From NCBI RefSeq assembly GCF_015751905.1, contig NZ_JADOUF010000001.1, positions 930,001 through 994,000 of the forward strand: a DNA stretch of 64,000 nt, in the 5' to 3' direction. Source of the stretch: Longispora fulva (GTDB lineage: Bacteria; Actinomycetota; Actinomycetes; Mycobacteriales; Micromonosporaceae). Below are positions 43,907-53,163 of the stretch, in pieces (the first letter of the stretch is position 1; the number at the start of each line of letters is the position of its first letter). A program made the position numbers and the translations under genes. Under the pieces are notes generated by a model. It worked only from the letters and a program-made list of their open reading frames with translations, had not been told where the DNA came from and made no database searches.

Positions 43907-44587
43907 TCACTGACTGGTGAGGTGGCCCGGGGCGGAGTCGGCGACCACCATGGCGGACCGCCGCGGGCCGGCCGGGCGTCGGCGGATGACCCACTCGGCC
44001 ACGGCCACGTTGATCACCCAGCCGGCGGCCATCAGCATCGCCCTGGTCACGGTGCCGGGAACGCCGAACAGGAGGAGCCACGGCACATTGGTCAGGACCT
44101 GGGTGCCGGCACCCTGGCCGATCGCGTACCCGCGGATCATCCACGCGCTGTGCCGGATGAGGTCCCGGCGGCGGATCGCGGCGAAGCCGAGGGCGAGGGA
44201 CGCGAACATGGCGGAGCCGAACACGAGCCGGATGCCGACGAGCAGGGCCCCGTCGCCGGGCGCGTCGGGATAGAACAGGGTCATCCACAGTCCCGACAGT
44301 GCCGCGGCGAGCCCGCACGGGACGGTGATCCGGCCGGCGATCCGGTGCCAGCCGCGCCGGCGGAGGCCGGGGGCGAACTGGAGCGCGCCGAGTACGCAGA
44401 ACACGCTGGCGGTGAAGATGTGCACCAGCACCGGCACCGGCATGGCGACGAAGCGGGCGTTGTCAGGGGTGGTGGGGGCGTTACCGGCCAGGTCGGCCAC
44501 CCGGACGGCGCCGCCGATCATCGGGACGACCGTGAGCGCGATCAGCAGGGTGGGCACGAGCCAGCGGGACTTGGCGGAGGAAGCCAC
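43907..44587 (-). CDS. DUF2306 membrane protein
   Basis: A 226-residue membrane protein with about six helices (for example VPTLLIALTVVPMIGGAV, VLVHIFTASVFCVLGALQF and ALLVGIRLVFGSAMFASLALG). HRIAGRITVPCG and RDLIRHSAWMIRGYAIGQGA are typical of DUF2306, a family with conserved histidines and possible haem or redox links. I chose GTG 44587 because AAGAAGGG lies upstream; ATG 44623 is a longer alternative without a ribosome-binding site. The 267-base gap to the response regulator gene (44624-44890) holds nothing else I can see. Confidence 0.82.
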   Translation of the reverse strand: MASSAKSRWLVPTLLIALTVVPMIGGAVRVADLAGNAPTTPDNARFVAMPVPVLVHIFTASVFCVLGALQFAPGLRRRGWHRIAGRITVPCGLAAALSGLWMTLFYPDAPGDGALLVGIRLVFGSAMFASLALGFAAIRRRDLIRHSAWMIRGYAIGQGAGTQVLTNVPWLLLFGVPGTVTRAMLMAAGWVINVAVAEWVIRRRPAGPRRSAMVVADSAPGHLTSQ

Positions 44588-44890
44588 AGCGAAAGTACCC
44601 TTCTTCGATCTGGTCAGCCGCATCCGAGGGCGGCGGCCGCCGGAACGGGGACGTCCCGACGTGCGTTGATCGTGCGCTGTGGACGCCGCCGACTCATCGG
44701 CACTCGGGCCCGAACCGGACCGGCCGATGGACCGGGAAATCGGGCGTACTTTCGGCCCGACAACGATCCACCCGACCGATCCGACCCACTCGGCGCGACC
44801 CCGAATCGTTTGGCCCGGCGCTCGATGCGGCGGTGCCCGCCCCGGGCCGTCCTCGGACGGGACGCGAGGCCGGGCCGGTCGTGCGACGCG

Positions 44891-45550
44891 CTAGTGGTTC
44901 CTGATCCGGTGGGTCTCGTGCGCCCACATCGCGATCTCGACCCGGTTCCGCGCCCCGAGCTTGGCCATCAGGCTCGCGACATGCGTCTTGACGGTGCTGA
45001 GACTGATGTACAGCTCGTCGGCGATCTCGCTGTTGGTCCGCCCACGGGCCACAGTGGACAGCACCTGCTCCTCCCGGTCCGTGAGCGGCTCGACGGGCTG
45101 TCTCGGCGCGGCGGTCGGTCCGGAGTCGGCGAAGGCGCGCAACAGCCGGGTCGTGACGCTCGGGGCGATCAGCGCGTCGCCCCTGGCCGCGGCGTGCACG
45201 GCCTGGGCGAGCAGGGCGGGGCCGGCGTCCTTGAGCAGGAAGCCCCGGGCGCCGGCCCGCAGCGCGGCGTAGACGTACTCGTCGAGGTCGAAGGTCGTGA
45301 TCACGACGACGGCCAGGGGGTCGGGCACGGTCGGTCCGGCGAGACGGCGCGTGGCCTCGATGCCATCCATCCCTGGCATCCGGATGTCGAACAGACACAC
45401 GTCCGGGCGCAGCCGCGACGCGAGCTCCACGGCCGCGATCCCGTCCGCGGCCTCGCCGACGACCTCGATCCCCGGCTGGGCGTCGAGGATCATCCGGAGC
45501 CCGGTCCGGACGATCTCCTGGTCGTCGGCGACGATCACCCGAACGTTCAC
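44891..45550 (-). CDS. NarL/LuxR-family response regulator
   Basis: A 219-residue response regulator. The receiver domain has ADDQEIVRTG, the phospho-acceptor aspartate in LFDIRMPGMDG, and a lysine in FLLKDAG. The C-terminal LuxR helix-turn-helix reads LTDREEQVLSTVARGRTN and SLSTVKTHVASLMAKLG. I placed the start at GTG 45550, where the receiver begins; the frame extends to 45601 with no sense. The histidine kinase gene lies just upstream on the same strand, so they form a two-component system. Confidence 0.93.
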   Translation of the reverse strand: MNVRVIVADDQEIVRTGLRMILDAQPGIEVVGEAADGIAAVELASRLRPDVCLFDIRMPGMDGIEATRRLAGPTVPDPLAVVVITTFDLDEYVYAALRAGARGFLLKDAGPALLAQAVHAAARGDALIAPSVTTRLLRAFADSGPTAAPRQPVEPLTDREEQVLSTVARGRTNSEIADELYISLSTVKTHVASLMAKLGARNRVEIAMWAHETHRIRNH

Positions 45551-45635
45551 ATTGCCACCCCGACCCACGCCACCCGCGCGTCCACCCGGCCACCCCGGCA
45601 CGCCGCCTGGTTTACCCGGCCACCCCGGTGCGTGG

Positions 45636-46880
45636 TCACGCCGGCACCCCCGAGCGGGGCAGCACCGCGGTCACTGTCCAGCCCCGGCCGGCCGACGGCC
45701 CGGCGTCCAGGGTACCGCCGAGCAGATCGGCGCGTTCGATCATGCCGGTCAGCCCGTAGCCGCGCGGCGCGGCGGGGGCGGCGTCGCCGTCGTCGCTCAC
45801 CTGCAACCGCACCGACGTGGAGTCGGCGGCGACGCGGACCTCGACGCGGGTCGCGTGCCGGGCGTGCCGGCGGGCGTTGGTGACGGACTCCTGCGCGAGG
45901 CGGTAGATCGCCGTCCCCACCGACGGCGGGAGGCCGTCGAGGTCGCCGGAGATCTCCACGTCGACGGCCGGCCCGGAACGGGCGGGACCGGCGAGATCCC
46001 CGAGGTCGGCGATGCCGGGGCCGCGGTCCGGCTCCCCGAGGTCCACGGTGGCCGGCCCTGCGAAGTCCGCGAGGGCCGGCCTTGCGAGATCTGTGAGACC
46101 GGGGCCGCGGGCGAGCCCTCTCAGGTCGGCGATGCCGGGGTTGGGTGCCAGGTCCGCCGGCTGGTCGCGGCGCAGGACGCGGACCATGGCGCGCATCTCG
46201 GCGAGGGCGCGCGACGCCTCGGCCTCGATCACGCGGAGCGCGTCGACGGCGGCGTCCGGGTGCGACGCCGCCGTGGCGATGCCGGCCTGGGCGCGGATCG
46301 CCATCGCCGACACGTGGTGGGCAACGGTGTCGTGCAGGTCGCGGGCGAGTCGTTCCCGTTCGAGGAGTTTGGCCTGGTCGAGTTCGCGGACGCGGGCCCT
46401 GGCCCGGTACCGGATCGCGGCGCCCAGGGCCGCGGCGGCGAACAGGACCACGAAGCCGCCGACCGCGTCGGCCCGGCTGAGTTGACCGATGACCACCGAC
46501 AGCGTGACGTTGCCAGCCGCGATCGCCGCGCCGATGGCGATCTCCCGCCCGGACCCCCACCGGACCAGCGCGTAGACCAGGATCAGGACGTACGCGACCG
46601 TGTACGACTGCGGCCGACCGGCCCCCACCACCAGCGTCACCAGGCCCGAGACGCCGAGGGCGACCGCGAACACCGGCAGTGGGGCGCTCCGGCGCCACAG
46701 CAGGGTCGGTAGCAGCGCGACGACAGTCAGGCGCACGAGCCACGGCACCTCGGGCCGTTGCACCGCCTCGAGCACGGCGAGCGGTCCGAGCACCCCGACA
46801 AGCGCCCAGTCCCGCCACCCGCGCGGGGGCGGGCCGGCGGGGCGGGGCTCGTCCCACACCGAGCGGAGAAACGGATGCAC
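45636..46880 (-). CDS. NarL-type sensor histidine kinase with repeated insertion
   Basis: A 414-residue membrane kinase. About five N-terminal helices (LVRLTVVALLPTLLW, VFAVALGVSGLVTLVVGA and others) form the membrane sensor. The HisKA_3 motif is ERERLARDLHDTVAHHVSAM, and the ATPase has QESVTNARRHAR and DDGDAAP before GYGLTGMIERADLLGG. Between the two lies an insertion of about 40 residues built from repeated PGIADL/PGLTDL units; an 18-base sequence (46003-46020) recurs exactly at 46123-46140. The kinase most likely phosphorylates the adjacent response regulator. The signal is unknown. Confidence 0.93.
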   Translation of the reverse strand: MHPFLRSVWDEPRPAGPPPRGWRDWALVGVLGPLAVLEAVQRPEVPWLVRLTVVALLPTLLWRRSAPLPVFAVALGVSGLVTLVVGAGRPQSYTVAYVLILVYALVRWGSGREIAIGAAIAAGNVTLSVVIGQLSRADAVGGFVVLFAAAALGAAIRYRARARVRELDQAKLLERERLARDLHDTVAHHVSAMAIRAQAGIATAASHPDAAVDALRVIEAEASRALAEMRAMVRVLRRDQPADLAPNPGIADLRGLARGPGLTDLARPALADFAGPATVDLGEPDRGPGIADLGDLAGPARSGPAVDVEISGDLDGLPPSVGTAIYRLAQESVTNARRHARHATRVEVRVAADSTSVRLQVSDDGDAAPAAPRGYGLTGMIERADLLGGTLDAGPSAGRGWTVTAVLPRSGVPA

Positions 46881-47389
46881 GGCGTCATCCTACGAGCGTC
46901 GGCGTGCCACCAGATCGGTCCAAAGTACGAGAAGCGAGCACGGGTGGGGCCGCGTCGAGCCTGGTCCCCGGCTCGCCCAAGAGTAGGACGGACGTTCGCG
47001 CCGCTGGAGGACAATCCACCCAGACCTGCCTGGAACACCAGCGCCGCACTCTCGGCTCCCGCCCGACGCCTGATCCGGAGCCTGTTCGGGCCACGGGCCG
47101 CGGACACGACGACGCCCGTCCGTACGGTCCCTGGTCGACCGGCTCCGGCGGGACTCCATTGTGATGCGCGCCACAGTTTTCAGGTGGCCTGTGCGTTCCC
47201 TGTTTCCGGCTGTCCGTTGGATTAAGCGGAGGTTATGCCGTGCCCTGGAGATATCAGATCTGTTATGTGTCTGCGGGTTTCGGCTTGCCGAATGCGTCCG
47301 GATAACGGGCAGTCCATACGCGACGTAGATGCCGCAAGTACCCCTAGCAGGCACGATGAAGGTCAACCCTAACGGTGACTTAAGGGGCA
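46881..47389. other. Long intergenic region between kinase and protease genes
   Basis: No convincing gene lies in the 676 bases between the divergent kinase and protease starts. The composition falls to a more AT-rich level from about 47160. One 45-codon frame at 47235-47372 has a good ribosome-binding site (GCGGAGG) but poor codon usage, and I do not call it. The protease promoter and a palindrome occupy the distal part. Confidence 0.5.
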
Positions 47390-47419
47390 TTGACTCATCC
47401 CGATGGGTGGGACTAGCTT
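47390..47419 (+). promoter_or_regulatory. Predicted promoter of the second M4 protease gene
   Basis: TTGACT (47390-47395) and TAGCTT (47414-47419) are separated by 18 nt, the best sigma-A-like pair in the leader. A perfect 14-bp palindrome GTTCGGCGCCGAAC (47493-47506) lies downstream in the predicted 5' untranslated region. Confidence 0.5.
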
Positions 47420-47556
47420 CTCCGTTACCCGGGTCCCAGCAATTCCCTGCTTCACGAAAACGCACCGGTGCGCCATTCTCACCCCTCACATTGTTCGGCG
47501 CCGAACGTCCACCGTCCACAGACGAGGACGTCCGGCGCCGGAACGAAGGAGCACTC

Positions 47557-49641
47557 GTGAAACTTCCCCATCGGATACTGACCGTGGGCGGTGCCATGAC
47601 CGTGGCACTCGCCGCGGCCGGCACCGCGGCGGCCGTCACGGCGCCCGCCCCCGAGATGTCCGTCCAGAGCGCGGCGGCGGCCCACGCCAACGCCCTGCAG
47701 TCGACGGCCTCGCTCGTTGCCAGCCGGCCGTCCTACCTGAAGGCCAGCGCGGGTGACAACTTCGTCCAGCGCGACGCGGTCGGCTCGAACGGCACCCAGT
47801 ACGTGGCGTTCGACCGGACCTACAAGGGTCTCAAGGTCACCGGCGGCGACTTCGTGCTGGCCACCGACGACCTCGGGAACCTGAAGTTCGCCTCGGTCGC
47901 CCAGGACCACGCGATCGGCGACCTGGCGATCACCCCGAAGGTCACCCAGAGCGCCGCCGAGGCCGTCGCCAAGTCGAAGCTCACCTCGCCGGCCCTCGAG
48001 GGCTCCCAGCTCGTCGTCTACAACCTCGGCGCGACGCCGCGGCTCGCGTGGGAGGCCACGGTCTCCGGCCGTGACGCCGAGGGCCCGAGCCGGCAGACCG
48101 TCGACGTCGACGCGCTCACCGGCACGGTCCTGCACACCCAGGAGCACGTGGCGCACGGCACCGGCAACTCGGCCTTCAACGGCCCGAACCCGGTGACCAT
48201 CAACACCTCGGGCTCGGGCAGCTCCTTCTCGATGACGGACCCGACCATCACCAACCTGAGCTGTCAGGACGCGGCGACGAACACCACGTTCACCAAGTCC
48301 AACGACACCAGCTGGGGCAACGGCACGGCCACCAACAAGGAGACCGGCTGCGTCGACGCCCTGTTCGCCGCGCAGACCGAGGCGAAGATGCTGACCCAGT
48401 GGCTGGGTCGCAATGGCATGGACGGCTCCGGCGGCGCGTGGCCGATCCGGGTCGGCCTGGCTGACGTCAACGCCTACTACGACGGTACCCAGGTCCAGAT
48501 CGGGCACAACAACGCCAACCAGTGGATCAGCTCGGTTGACGTGGTGGCGCACGAGATGGGTCACGGCATCGACGACCACACCCCGGGTGGCATCTCCGGC
48601 AACGGTACCCAGGAGTGGGTCGCCGACTCCTTCGGCGCGGCCACCGAGTACTTCGCCAACGAGCCCAGCCCGTACGACGTTCCGGACTGGACCGTCGGCG
48701 AGACCATCAACCTGGTCGGCACCGGCCCGATCCGCAACATGTACAACCCGTCGCTGGTCAGCGGCGACCCGAACTGCTACTCCAGCTCGGTCCCCGGTGG
48801 CGAGGTGCACGCCTCCGCCGGTCCCGGTAACCACTGGGACTACCTGGTCGCCATGGGCACCAACCCGGCCGGCAACCCGGTCAGCCCGACCTGCAACAGC
48901 ACCACGATCACGGGTATCGGCGTCCAGAAGTGGATCAAGATCCTGTACAACGCGATGCTGATGAAGACCTCCAGCAGCTCGTACCTGAAGTACCGCACCT
49001 GGACGCTGACGGCCGCCAAGAACCTCTACGGCGCCACCGGCTGCACCGAGTTCAACACGGTCAAGGCCGCGTGGGACGCGGTCAGCGTTCCGGCCCAGGC
49101 CGGCGACCCGACGTGCACCGGCGGCACCCCGTCGCCGACCCCGACCACCTCGCCGACCGGTTCCCCGAGCCCGACCCCGACCTCGGGCACCTGCTCGGGC
49201 CAGAAGCTCGGCAACCCGGGCTTCGAGACCGGTACCGCCACCCCGTGGACCGCCACCGCCGGCGTCCTCGACAGCGGCACCAGCGAGCCCGCGCACGGCG
49301 GTTCGTGGAAGGCGTGGCTGAACGGCTACGGCTCCGCGCACACCGACACGCTCTCGCAGTCCGTGGCCATCCCGGCCGGGTGCCACGCGACCCTGAGCTT
49401 CTACCTGCACATCGACACGGGCGAGACGGGCTCCACGGTCTACGACAAGCTGACCGTGACCGCCAACTCGACCACCCTGGCGACGTACTCGAACGTCAAC
49501 GCCGCCGCCGGTTACGCTCTGCGGTCCTTCGACGTCTCGTCGCTGGCCGGTTCGACCGTGACCATCAAGTTCAACGGTGTTGAGGACTCGTCCCTGCAGA
49601 CCTCGTTCGTCGTCGACGACACCGCGCTCACCCTGAGCTAG
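47557..49641 (+). CDS. Secreted M4 (thermolysin-like) metalloprotease, paralogue
   Basis: A 694-residue extracellular preproprotease. The GTG start at 47557 follows AAGGAG by 5 nt. The signal peptide is ILTVGGAMTVALAAAGTAAA, and the propeptide has YVAFDRTYKGLKVTGGDF. The zinc motif is HEMGH (His332, Glu333, His336) and the third ligand is Glu353 in GTQEWVADSFGA. A Thr/Pro/Ser linker (TPTTSPTGSPSPTPT) leads to the same C-terminal domain as in the first M4 protein (NPGFETGTATPW, SFVVDDTALT). Conservation is higher in the C-terminal domain and pro-regions than in the catalytic insert region, which suggests paralogues with different substrates. A terminator follows. Confidence 0.95.
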   Translation: MKLPHRILTVGGAMTVALAAAGTAAAVTAPAPEMSVQSAAAAHANALQSTASLVASRPSYLKASAGDNFVQRDAVGSNGTQYVAFDRTYKGLKVTGGDFVLATDDLGNLKFASVAQDHAIGDLAITPKVTQSAAEAVAKSKLTSPALEGSQLVVYNLGATPRLAWEATVSGRDAEGPSRQTVDVDALTGTVLHTQEHVAHGTGNSAFNGPNPVTINTSGSGSSFSMTDPTITNLSCQDAATNTTFTKSNDTSWGNGTATNKETGCVDALFAAQTEAKMLTQWLGRNGMDGSGGAWPIRVGLADVNAYYDGTQVQIGHNNANQWISSVDVVAHEMGHGIDDHTPGGISGNGTQEWVADSFGAATEYFANEPSPYDVPDWTVGETINLVGTGPIRNMYNPSLVSGDPNCYSSSVPGGEVHASAGPGNHWDYLVAMGTNPAGNPVSPTCNSTTITGIGVQKWIKILYNAMLMKTSSSSYLKYRTWTLTAAKNLYGATGCTEFNTVKAAWDAVSVPAQAGDPTCTGGTPSPTPTTSPTGSPSPTPTSGTCSGQKLGNPGFETGTATPWTATAGVLDSGTSEPAHGGSWKAWLNGYGSAHTDTLSQSVAIPAGCHATLSFYLHIDTGETGSTVYDKLTVTANSTTLATYSNVNAAAGYALRSFDVSSLAGSTVTIKFNGVEDSSLQTSFVVDDTALTLS

Positions 49642-49660
49642 TCCGTACGGAACTGTCGAG

Positions 49661-49694
49661 TGGGCACCCGGAGAACTCCCTCCCCGGGTGCCCA
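49661..49694. terminator. Hairpin terminator after the M4 protease gene
   Basis: TGGGCACCCGG (49661-49671) and CCGGGTGCCCA (49684-49694) form a perfect 11-bp stem with a 12-nt loop, 20 bases after the stop codon. The rest of the gap up to 49883 shows nothing else. Confidence 0.85.
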
Positions 49695-49883
49695 TTCCCC
49701 GTGCCGCGGTACGTCTCGGGGACCCGGTTCGGGCCGCTGGTCGGCACACCGGTCCTCGTGGTGCCGCCGAACCCGGCGCCGCCGCTCGTCCCGCACCAGC
49801 GGTAGCCGGCGCCGGGGATCACGGCCGGAATGCCCGCGACCACCAGGGCCGGGAGCCTTGGTGGTCGCGGGCGACGGCTGGGT

Positions 49884-50537
49884 TCACGCGGTCCGCCGGT
49901 AGCGGGCCGCGACCGCCGACACCCACAGCATGGCGGTGATCGCGCCGACCGCCAGCGTCACCGTGCCGTACCGGCCGCCGGTCATCGCCCACCCGTTGCC
50001 GACCAGCAGGGCGGTCCCGGCGATCCGGGAGGCGACGGCGTAGCCCCGGTTCCCGGCCCGGCCGAAGTGCCGGCCCAGGACGTAGCAGGCGGCGATCAGG
50101 GCGAGGAACGTGATGGTGCCGGCGACCATGTGACCGATGCTGTGCCAGGAGAACGATGCGGGCATGCCGGCCGGCGTACCCGTCGGGAAGCCGTCGGCGG
50201 GGTCCATCACGAGGCAGCCGGCGGCGACCATGCCGAACCCGGCGATCCGGACCAGCCGGGGCGCCCACCGGCCCCCGGGCGTGCCGTGCAGGACCCGGCG
50301 CAGCCCTGTGGCGCCGAGGACCAGCAGCGCGCCGGCGAGGACGAAGTTGGCGATCTGCAGCCAGCCGAGGGAGCCGTCGCTCAGGGCGCTGAGCGGGTGG
50401 CGCGTGATGTCGAAGCCCTCGCGGGTCGCCGCCTGGCCCAGTGAGACGGCCGCCCACAGGGGCGAGGCGACGACGGCGCAGGTGAGCAGCGTGCGGGTGC
50501 TGGTGGCGGTGGCGGCGGGAAGCTGGACGGCGGTCAT
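49884..50537 (-). CDS. DUF998 membrane protein
   Basis: A 217-residue membrane protein with about six helices. The first loop contains GFDITRHPLSALSDGSLGWL and a later one DPADGFPTGTPAGMPASFSW then HSIGHM, both characteristic of DUF998. The ATG at 50537 has AAGAGG at good spacing. The family's function is not established. It is divergent from the DGPF/ECF42 pair across 136 bases. Confidence 0.87.
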   Translation of the reverse strand: MTAVQLPAATATSTRTLLTCAVVASPLWAAVSLGQAATREGFDITRHPLSALSDGSLGWLQIANFVLAGALLVLGATGLRRVLHGTPGGRWAPRLVRIAGFGMVAAGCLVMDPADGFPTGTPAGMPASFSWHSIGHMVAGTITFLALIAACYVLGRHFGRAGNRGYAVASRIAGTALLVGNGWAMTGGRYGTVTLAVGAITAMLWVSAVAARYRRTA

Positions 50538-50673
50538 GGCGGGTGCCTCTTTCGGGTTCGTGTTCGGTTCTCGCTGAGACGTCGGCCGGACGATGTGACA
50601 GGGAACGGTGCCGTTCCCTGTCGGGTAGGCTGGACGACGCTTCGACAAGCAACCGAACAGAAGGAGATCTGCC

Positions 50674-50994
50674 ATGCGGTACCTGATGATGTCGAAGACC
50701 ACCGACAACACCCCGGACGAGAAGCTGTTCGCCGAGATGGCCGCGTTCATCGAGGAGATGTCCGCCGCCGGGATCCTGCTGGCCACCGGCGGCCTCGACG
50801 GATCCGGCTACCGGATGACGGCGGTCGGCGACGAGATCACCGTGACCGACGGGCCGTTCGCGGAGGCCAAGGAGGCCTTCGGCGGGTTCGCGCTGGTCGA
50901 GGTGCGTTCCAAGGAGGAAGTGCTCGAGCTGGGCCGCCGGTTCCTCAAGATCGTCGGAGATGGCGAGAGCGTCATCCAGCAGGTCTTCGCCTGA
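50674..50994 (+). CDS. YciI-like DGPF-domain protein (ECF42 partner 1)
   Basis: A 106-residue ferredoxin-fold protein with the hallmark VTDGPFAEAKEAFGG. AGAAGGAG stands 6-7 nt before ATG 50674. DGPF proteins are the conserved genomic partners of ECF42 sigma factors, and one of these follows 6 bases after the stop. Their biochemical role is unclear. The sigma factor probably drives transcription of this gene or regulon. Confidence 0.92.
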   Translation: MRYLMMSKTTDNTPDEKLFAEMAAFIEEMSAAGILLATGGLDGSGYRMTAVGDEITVTDGPFAEAKEAFGGFALVEVRSKEEVLELGRRFLKIVGDGESVIQQVFA

Positions 50995-51000
50995 TCCGCC

Positions 51001-53163
51001 ATGCCCGCCACGGACGCCCACCGCGCGGTCGACGCCGTCTGGAAACTGGAGTCGGCGAAGATCATCGCCGGCCTGACCCGGATGGTCCGCGACGTCGGCC
51101 TCGCCGAGGAGCTGGCGCAGGACGCGCTCGTCTCCGCGCTCGAACAGTGGCCCGGGCAGGGCATCCCCGACAATCCCGGCGCTTGGCTGATGTCCGTGGC
51201 CAAGCGCCGGGCCGTCGACCACCTCCGGCGGTCCCAGCGACTCGACCTCCGGCACGAGCAACTCGCCCACGAGCTGGAGCGCGCCGAACCGCAACCGCAG
51301 CCCGAAGCCGACGACGTGCTGCGGCTGATGTTCCTGTCCTGCCACCCGGCGCTGCCGGCCGAGGCCAGAGTCGCCCTGACCCTCCGGCTGGTCGGCGGCC
51401 TGACCTCCGCGGAGATCGCCCGGGCGTACCTCGTCCCCGAGGCCCGGATCACCCAGCGGATCGCCGCGGCGAAACGGACCCTGGCCGAGGGCCGGGTCCC
51501 GTTCGAACTCCCCGACGGCCCGGAGCTCGCCGGCCGGCTGTCCTCGGTCCTCGGCGTCGTCTACCTGATCTTCAACGAGGGGTACTCGGCGACCGCCGGC
51601 GACGACCTGATCCGCCCAGGGCTGTGCCTGGAGGCCCTCCGACTCGGCCGGCTGCTCGCCGAACTGGCCCCGGACGAGGCGGAGGCGCACGGCCTGGTCG
51701 CCCTGATGGAGATCCAGGCCTCCCGCTCGGCCGCCAGAACCGGCCCGACCGGCGAACCCGTCCAGCTGCACGAACAGAACCGGGGCCGCTGGGACCAGCT
51801 CCTGATCCGGCGGGGCTTCACCGCGATGCTGCGGGCCCGCGCACTCGGCGGCCCGCCCGGCCCGTACGTGCTGCAGGCCGCGATCGCCGTGTGCCACGCC
51901 CAGGCCCCGACGGCGCAGGCCACCGACTGGGCCCAGATCGCCGCCCTCTACGACGCGCTGGTCCGCCTGCTGCCGACGCCGGTCGTCCGGCTCAACCGCG
52001 CCGTCGCGATCGCCATGGCCCACGGGCCGGCGGCCGGACTCGCCCTGGTCAACGACCTGCTCGCCGACCCCACCCTGAAGGACTACGCGCAGCTGCCCGG
52101 CGTGCGGGGCGACCTGCTGGCCCGGCTGGGACGCAACGGGCAGGCGCGGGCGGAGTTCCGCCGGGCGGCCGCCCTGACCCGCAACACCGCCGAGCGCGCC
52201 TTCCTGCTCCGCCGCGCGGACACGCTCGACGCCACCGAGCCCTCGGCCTCCAGCGTGGAGCGTCCGACGGAGCGTTCGGTTCCCAACGCCGAGCGTCCCA
52301 CGGAGCCCTCAGCCGCCGGCCTGGCGCAGACCTCTGAGCCATCGGGCGGCGCGGAGCCTCCCGACCCATCGGAATCCGGTCTTGCGCGGGACGCGGCACC
52401 ATCGGGCCGCACTCTGGGGTGGGCCGCCGAGGCGTTCCTGGACCGCGACGACCTGGACCCCGCGACCGCCCGCTCCTACGACCAGACCCTCCGCCGACTA
52501 CGCCTCAGCCTGGGCGCTGACCTGCCGCTAACCGCGCTGACGGCCGCCGAGGTGGCCCGGGTGTTCGCGACCGCGTGGGGCGCGGCGGCGGCCACGACGT
52601 GGAACCGGCACCGTTCGGCCGTCCGGTCGTTCGCCGCCTGGGCCGGGCTGGGCGACCTGGCGGCCGGACTCGACCGGCGCGCCGGAACCGGGGCCCCGAC
52701 CGCGCCGATAGGCCCGGAACGGCTCGCGGCACTCCAGAGCCGCACCGATGTGGCCCTGCGCGAACGGACCCTGTGGCTGCTGCTGCACGAGTCCGGCGCC
52801 GCGGTGACCGCCGTGCTGGCGCTCAACGTGGAGGACCTCGACCTCGACGACCGGCGGGCCCGTGCCGGCATCCCGGGCCCGACGGCCCAGGAGCCGCGCA
52901 CCGACGGCCCGTGGGTGAGCTGGCGTGCGGGGACCGCCCGGCTGCTCCCCGAGCTGATCGGCGACCGGACCCGGGGTCCCCTGTTCCTCGCCGACCGGCG
53001 GCCGGGCCCCGCCCGCCGTCCCGCCGACGGCGACCTGTGCCCCGACACCGGGCGCGGCCGGCTGTCCTACCCCCGGGCCGAGTACCTGTTCAAGCAGGCC
53101 ACCAGGGCGCTGGACCCCGCAGGGCAGGGTCTCACGCTGCGACAGCTCAGGACCCGGGACTGA
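51001..53163 (+). CDS. ECF42 sigma factor fused to degenerate tyrosine-recombinase-like domain
   Basis: A 720-residue protein. Residues 1-180 are sigma regions 2 and 4 (GLAEELAQDALVSALEQWP, GAWLMSVAKRRAVDHLRRS, LTSAEIARAYLVPEARITQR). Residues 180-412 are the helical ECF42 extension (VYLIFNEGYSAT, PYVLQAAIAVCHAQAPT, VVRLNRAVAIAMAHGP). A Ser/Pro/Glu-rich linker (about 415-470) with repeats such as ERPTERSVPN leads to a 250-residue region. That region has a SAM-like N-terminal part (TARSYDQTLRRLRLSLGADL) and a recombinase core (LWLLLHESGAAVTAVLALNV). The usual catalytic Arg of TG-x-R-x-x-E is missing, and the protein stops at LTLRQLRTRD, where integrases have LRHT. It is therefore not an active recombinase. 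Normal ECF42 proteins end near residue 415. Confidence 0.88.
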   Translation: MPATDAHRAVDAVWKLESAKIIAGLTRMVRDVGLAEELAQDALVSALEQWPGQGIPDNPGAWLMSVAKRRAVDHLRRSQRLDLRHEQLAHELERAEPQPQPEADDVLRLMFLSCHPALPAEARVALTLRLVGGLTSAEIARAYLVPEARITQRIAAAKRTLAEGRVPFELPDGPELAGRLSSVLGVVYLIFNEGYSATAGDDLIRPGLCLEALRLGRLLAELAPDEAEAHGLVALMEIQASRSAARTGPTGEPVQLHEQNRGRWDQLLIRRGFTAMLRARALGGPPGPYVLQAAIAVCHAQAPTAQATDWAQIAALYDALVRLLPTPVVRLNRAVAIAMAHGPAAGLALVNDLLADPTLKDYAQLPGVRGDLLARLGRNGQARAEFRRAAALTRNTAERAFLLRRADTLDATEPSASSVERPTERSVPNAERPTEPSAAGLAQTSEPSGGAEPPDPSESGLARDAAPSGRTLGWAAEAFLDRDDLDPATARSYDQTLRRLRLSLGADLPLTALTAAEVARVFATAWGAAAATTWNRHRSAVRSFAAWAGLGDLAAGLDRRAGTGAPTAPIGPERLAALQSRTDVALRERTLWLLLHESGAAVTAVLALNVEDLDLDDRRARAGIPGPTAQEPRTDGPWVSWRAGTARLLPELIGDRTRGPLFLADRRPGPARRPADGDLCPDTGRGRLSYPRAEYLFKQATRALDPAGQGLTLRQLRTRD

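Noticed and set aside
47235-47372. 45-codon frame with a good ribosome-binding site in the long intergenic region
   Set aside because: Its third-position GC is low and the product has no feature. It is more likely part of the untranslated or promoter region.
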